Origin: Anaerostipes sp.
Lineage (GTDB): Bacteria; Bacillota; Clostridia; Lachnospirales; Lachnospiraceae
Length of the DNA stretch: 32,982 nucleotides
Assembly (NCBI RefSeq): GCF_018381315.1
Contig: NZ_JAGZSD010000029.1
Coordinates: 1 to 32,982, forward strand
Reading direction: 5' to 3'
Positions 31,382 to 32,982 of the stretch are shown here, one piece after another (position 1 is the stretch's first letter; each line of letters opens with the position of its first letter). Both the position numbers and the translations under genes were made by a program. Below the pieces are notes generated by a model that had not been told where the DNA came from, did not search any database, and worked only from the letters and a program-made list of their open reading frames with translations.

Positions 31382-32770
31382 TTAAAGCTGTCCCTGAAGC
31401 TCCCGTTCCGTCAGTTCTTCCATAATACCGTCATATTTCTTGTCCAGTTTATAAAGCCCTAATGTTATGATGACCACAGTCCATACGATAATAGGCCCTG
31501 CCTTATAAATATTCATAATCATGTCAATGGCTGACTGCGGCTGGGTGACCGCTCCTGCTGCCGAGCTTATATACCCTGCCATAGATAAAAGTCCTGTCAT
31601 CACGGCTGAGGCAAGTCCGGAACCAATCTTTGTGCCGACAGATCCCCCGGCAAAGATCAGGCTCTCCTGCCGTACATGATGTTTCCACTGTCCGTATTCC
31701 ACCACATCTCCCAGCATTCCAAAGACAATGGCATTCAAAGGAGATAAACCGATGCCTCTGATGATGCAGCACATAAGCATCCACTGAAAACTTTCCGGAT
31801 TGGCAAAGAATACAAGCTGTCCGGCCAAAGCCAGAACTGCTCCGGAAAGTGCCATATTTCTTTTCCCGAAATGTTTCAGCAGAATAGGGCATACAATGCA
31901 TGTGGAGGCTACAATCGTGAGCGTCTCCGTCAGATACAGCGTGCTGTACATCCATGTATCGTTGTGAAATATATACTTGCAGTAATACGGCAGAATGGTC
32001 CCTGTCACACCGTAAATCACGTTCTGCATCATCCATAGAACTAATACCGCCCAAAAATACTGGTTCGTAACCAATAACTTTAATGACTTTAACGCAGGTA
32101 TCTTTTCCTGCTTTTCACGGGCTTCGATCTTTACCGTCTCCCGGCAGTTGGCAAAACAGATGACCAAAAGAACCATTGCAGTCACTGACCATATTCCCAT
32201 AACAATAACCCATGATGACTGGGTATCCCCAAACAACTTAACCAGCGGCATTGTACACGTAACCGCCAGGATCCGTCCGAACGGCGACATTCCCATCCTC
32301 ACAATGCTGAGCATACTTCGTTCTTCAGAACTTCTGGACATCATTGCAGAGAGGCTGCCGTAAGGCAGATTAATCGCCGTATAGCAGATCGTTGTACAGA
32401 AGTTATATGTCACAAACATATAAAGAAACTGCAGAAAGTTTGTAGTATGGGGCACCGTAAACAGCAAAACCGCTGAGACAGCATATGGTGCCGCCATCCA
32501 CAGAATCCACGGCCTTGATTTTCCCCATTTGGAATCGGTTCGTTCCACAATAAATCCCATGATCACGTCAGAGAATCCGTCAAACACTCTGGAAAGCAGC
32601 ATAACCATGCCGACTGTTGCTGCTGAGACACCCACATAATCTGTATAAAACAAGGTCAGCACAGTGCTGATCATACCGAAAACTACATTGCACGCAGTAT
32701 CTCCGCATCCATAGGAGAATCTAGTTTTCCATGATAATTTATCTAAAATAGTTCCCTGCTTCTTTTCCAT
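31382..32770 (-). CDS. GPH-family sugar:cation symporter (MelB/YicJ-like)
   Basis: A 12-helix major-facilitator transporter of the glycoside-pentoside-hexuronide family, which brings in sugars or glycosides with Na+ or H+. The product is 462 residues from the ATG at 32770; an in-frame GTG at 32776 is an alternative. It has the family-typical N-terminus SYGCGDTACNVVFGMISTVL, the first cytoplasmic loop VFDGFSDVIMGFIVERTDSK, then WGKSRPWILW, and GIGLSPLNAIVFGMLGDVVE in the second half. The substrate is unknown. It follows the isomerase/epimerase end by one base, so the two are in one operon that starts outside the window. Confidence 0.93.
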   Translation of the reverse strand: MEKKQGTILDKLSWKTRFSYGCGDTACNVVFGMISTVLTLFYTDYVGVSAATVGMVMLLSRVFDGFSDVIMGFIVERTDSKWGKSRPWILWMAAPYAVSAVLLFTVPHTTNFLQFLYMFVTYNFCTTICYTAINLPYGSLSAMMSRSSEERSMLSIVRMGMSPFGRILAVTCTMPLVKLFGDTQSSWVIVMGIWSVTAMVLLVICFANCRETVKIEAREKQEKIPALKSLKLLVTNQYFWAVLVLWMMQNVIYGVTGTILPYYCKYIFHNDTWMYSTLYLTETLTIVASTCIVCPILLKHFGKRNMALSGAVLALAGQLVFFANPESFQWMLMCCIIRGIGLSPLNAIVFGMLGDVVEYGQWKHHVRQESLIFAGGSVGTKIGSGLASAVMTGLLSMAGYISSAAGAVTQPQSAIDMIMNIYKAGPIIVWTVVIITLGLYKLDKKYDGIMEELTERELQGQL

Positions 32771-32777
32771 CGTCACT

Positions 32778-32982
32778 CTACCCTTTCAGCAATTCCCGTT
32801 CAATGCGTTCTCTCGCTTCCGGCGCCTGTTTCTCCATCTTTTCCGGAAATCCGAACATGGATACACATGCGATGTTGTCTCCTCCGGCCTTCGGTGCGTT
32901 CTCTTTTAACTGACAGCTGGCAAAGTCCATCTCTCTTAAGGTCTCAAAGATTCCTTCAAAATCCACATCTCCCTCTCCCATT
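32778..32982 (-). CDS. Sugar phosphate isomerase/epimerase, C-terminal part (cut by window edge)
   Basis: The last 67 or so residues of a protein whose start lies beyond the window. MGEGDVDFEGIFETLREMDF is typical of the C-terminal end of xylose-isomerase-like TIM-barrel (AP-endonuclease-2 fold) sugar isomerases and epimerases. It is followed by an acidic helix (KMEKQAPEARERIERELLKG). The frame is open to the edge, and the ATG at 32981 is internal. It is in an operon with the downstream GPH symporter. Confidence 0.8.
   Translation of the reverse strand, partial: MGEGDVDFEGIFETLREMDFASCQLKENAPKAGGDNIACVSMFGFPEKMEKQAPEARERIERELLKG

Overview
The window is an ordinary, tightly packed chromosomal stretch from a low-to-mid GC Firmicute. 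It most resembles the Lachnospiraceae (Clostridia); Anaerostipes-like is a guess, not a call. Strict anaerobiosis is indicated by the oxygen-sensitive class III ribonucleotide reductase (nrdD/nrdG) and a rubrerythrin. Endospore formation is indicated by gerA/gerB/gerC, a SipL-like coat morphogenesis protein, a CotS-like protein and a PdaA-type deacetylase. I see no tRNA or rRNA gene, CRISPR array, insertion sequence, prophage or plasmid-type module, and no gene-free stretch above about 260 bp.

Layout. 1-2534 (minus strand): translation/secretion operon rpmG-secE-nusG-rplK-rplA, closed by a terminator after rplA. 2634-5869 (minus): nrdD, a small membrane protein and nrdG, behind a promoter region with two NrdR-type boxes. 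5882-8955 (minus): gerA-gerB-gerC germinant receptor operon, with a short gerC and a sigma-G type promoter. 9034-10689 (minus): ispE and a GntR/FCD regulator. 10699-12683 (minus): sipL-like and veg. 12709-16556 (minus): ftsH, a PrcB-like lipoprotein and pyrimidine-nucleoside phosphorylase. 16655-17330 (plus): rubrerythrin. 17336-18867 (minus): two exported proteins flanking a hairpin-rich spacer. 19017-23357 (plus): CotS-like protein, phosphoglucomutase/phosphomannomutase, pRiA4b ORF-3 family protein. 23544-27814 (minus): dut-like, pgi, pdaA-like, an unknown membrane protein and mtnN. 27955-29294 (plus): TSCPD protein and murG. 29376-30290 (minus): PHP phosphoesterase. 30417-31334 (plus): AraC regulator. 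31382-32982 (minus): GPH-family sugar symporter and the end of a sugar-phosphate isomerase/epimerase.

I found no clearly new multi-gene system. The most interesting signals are regulatory or structural. (1) Two copies of an RNA motif resembling the L1-binding part of 23S rRNA lie before rplK and before rplA. (2) In two places a promoter is built into the terminator of the upstream gene: sigma-A for rpmG inside the nrdG terminator, and sigma-G for gerA across the gntR terminator. (3) A 220-bp spacer holds a run of inverted repeats. (4) The CotS-like protein has lost both kinase aspartates. (5) gerC appears to end after its N-terminal domain. (6) An uncharacterised membrane protein sits between nrdD and nrdG.

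Promoter, operator and RNA-structure calls were made by eye against consensus sequences. Gene functions come from recognising family motifs in the translated sequence, not from database searches.
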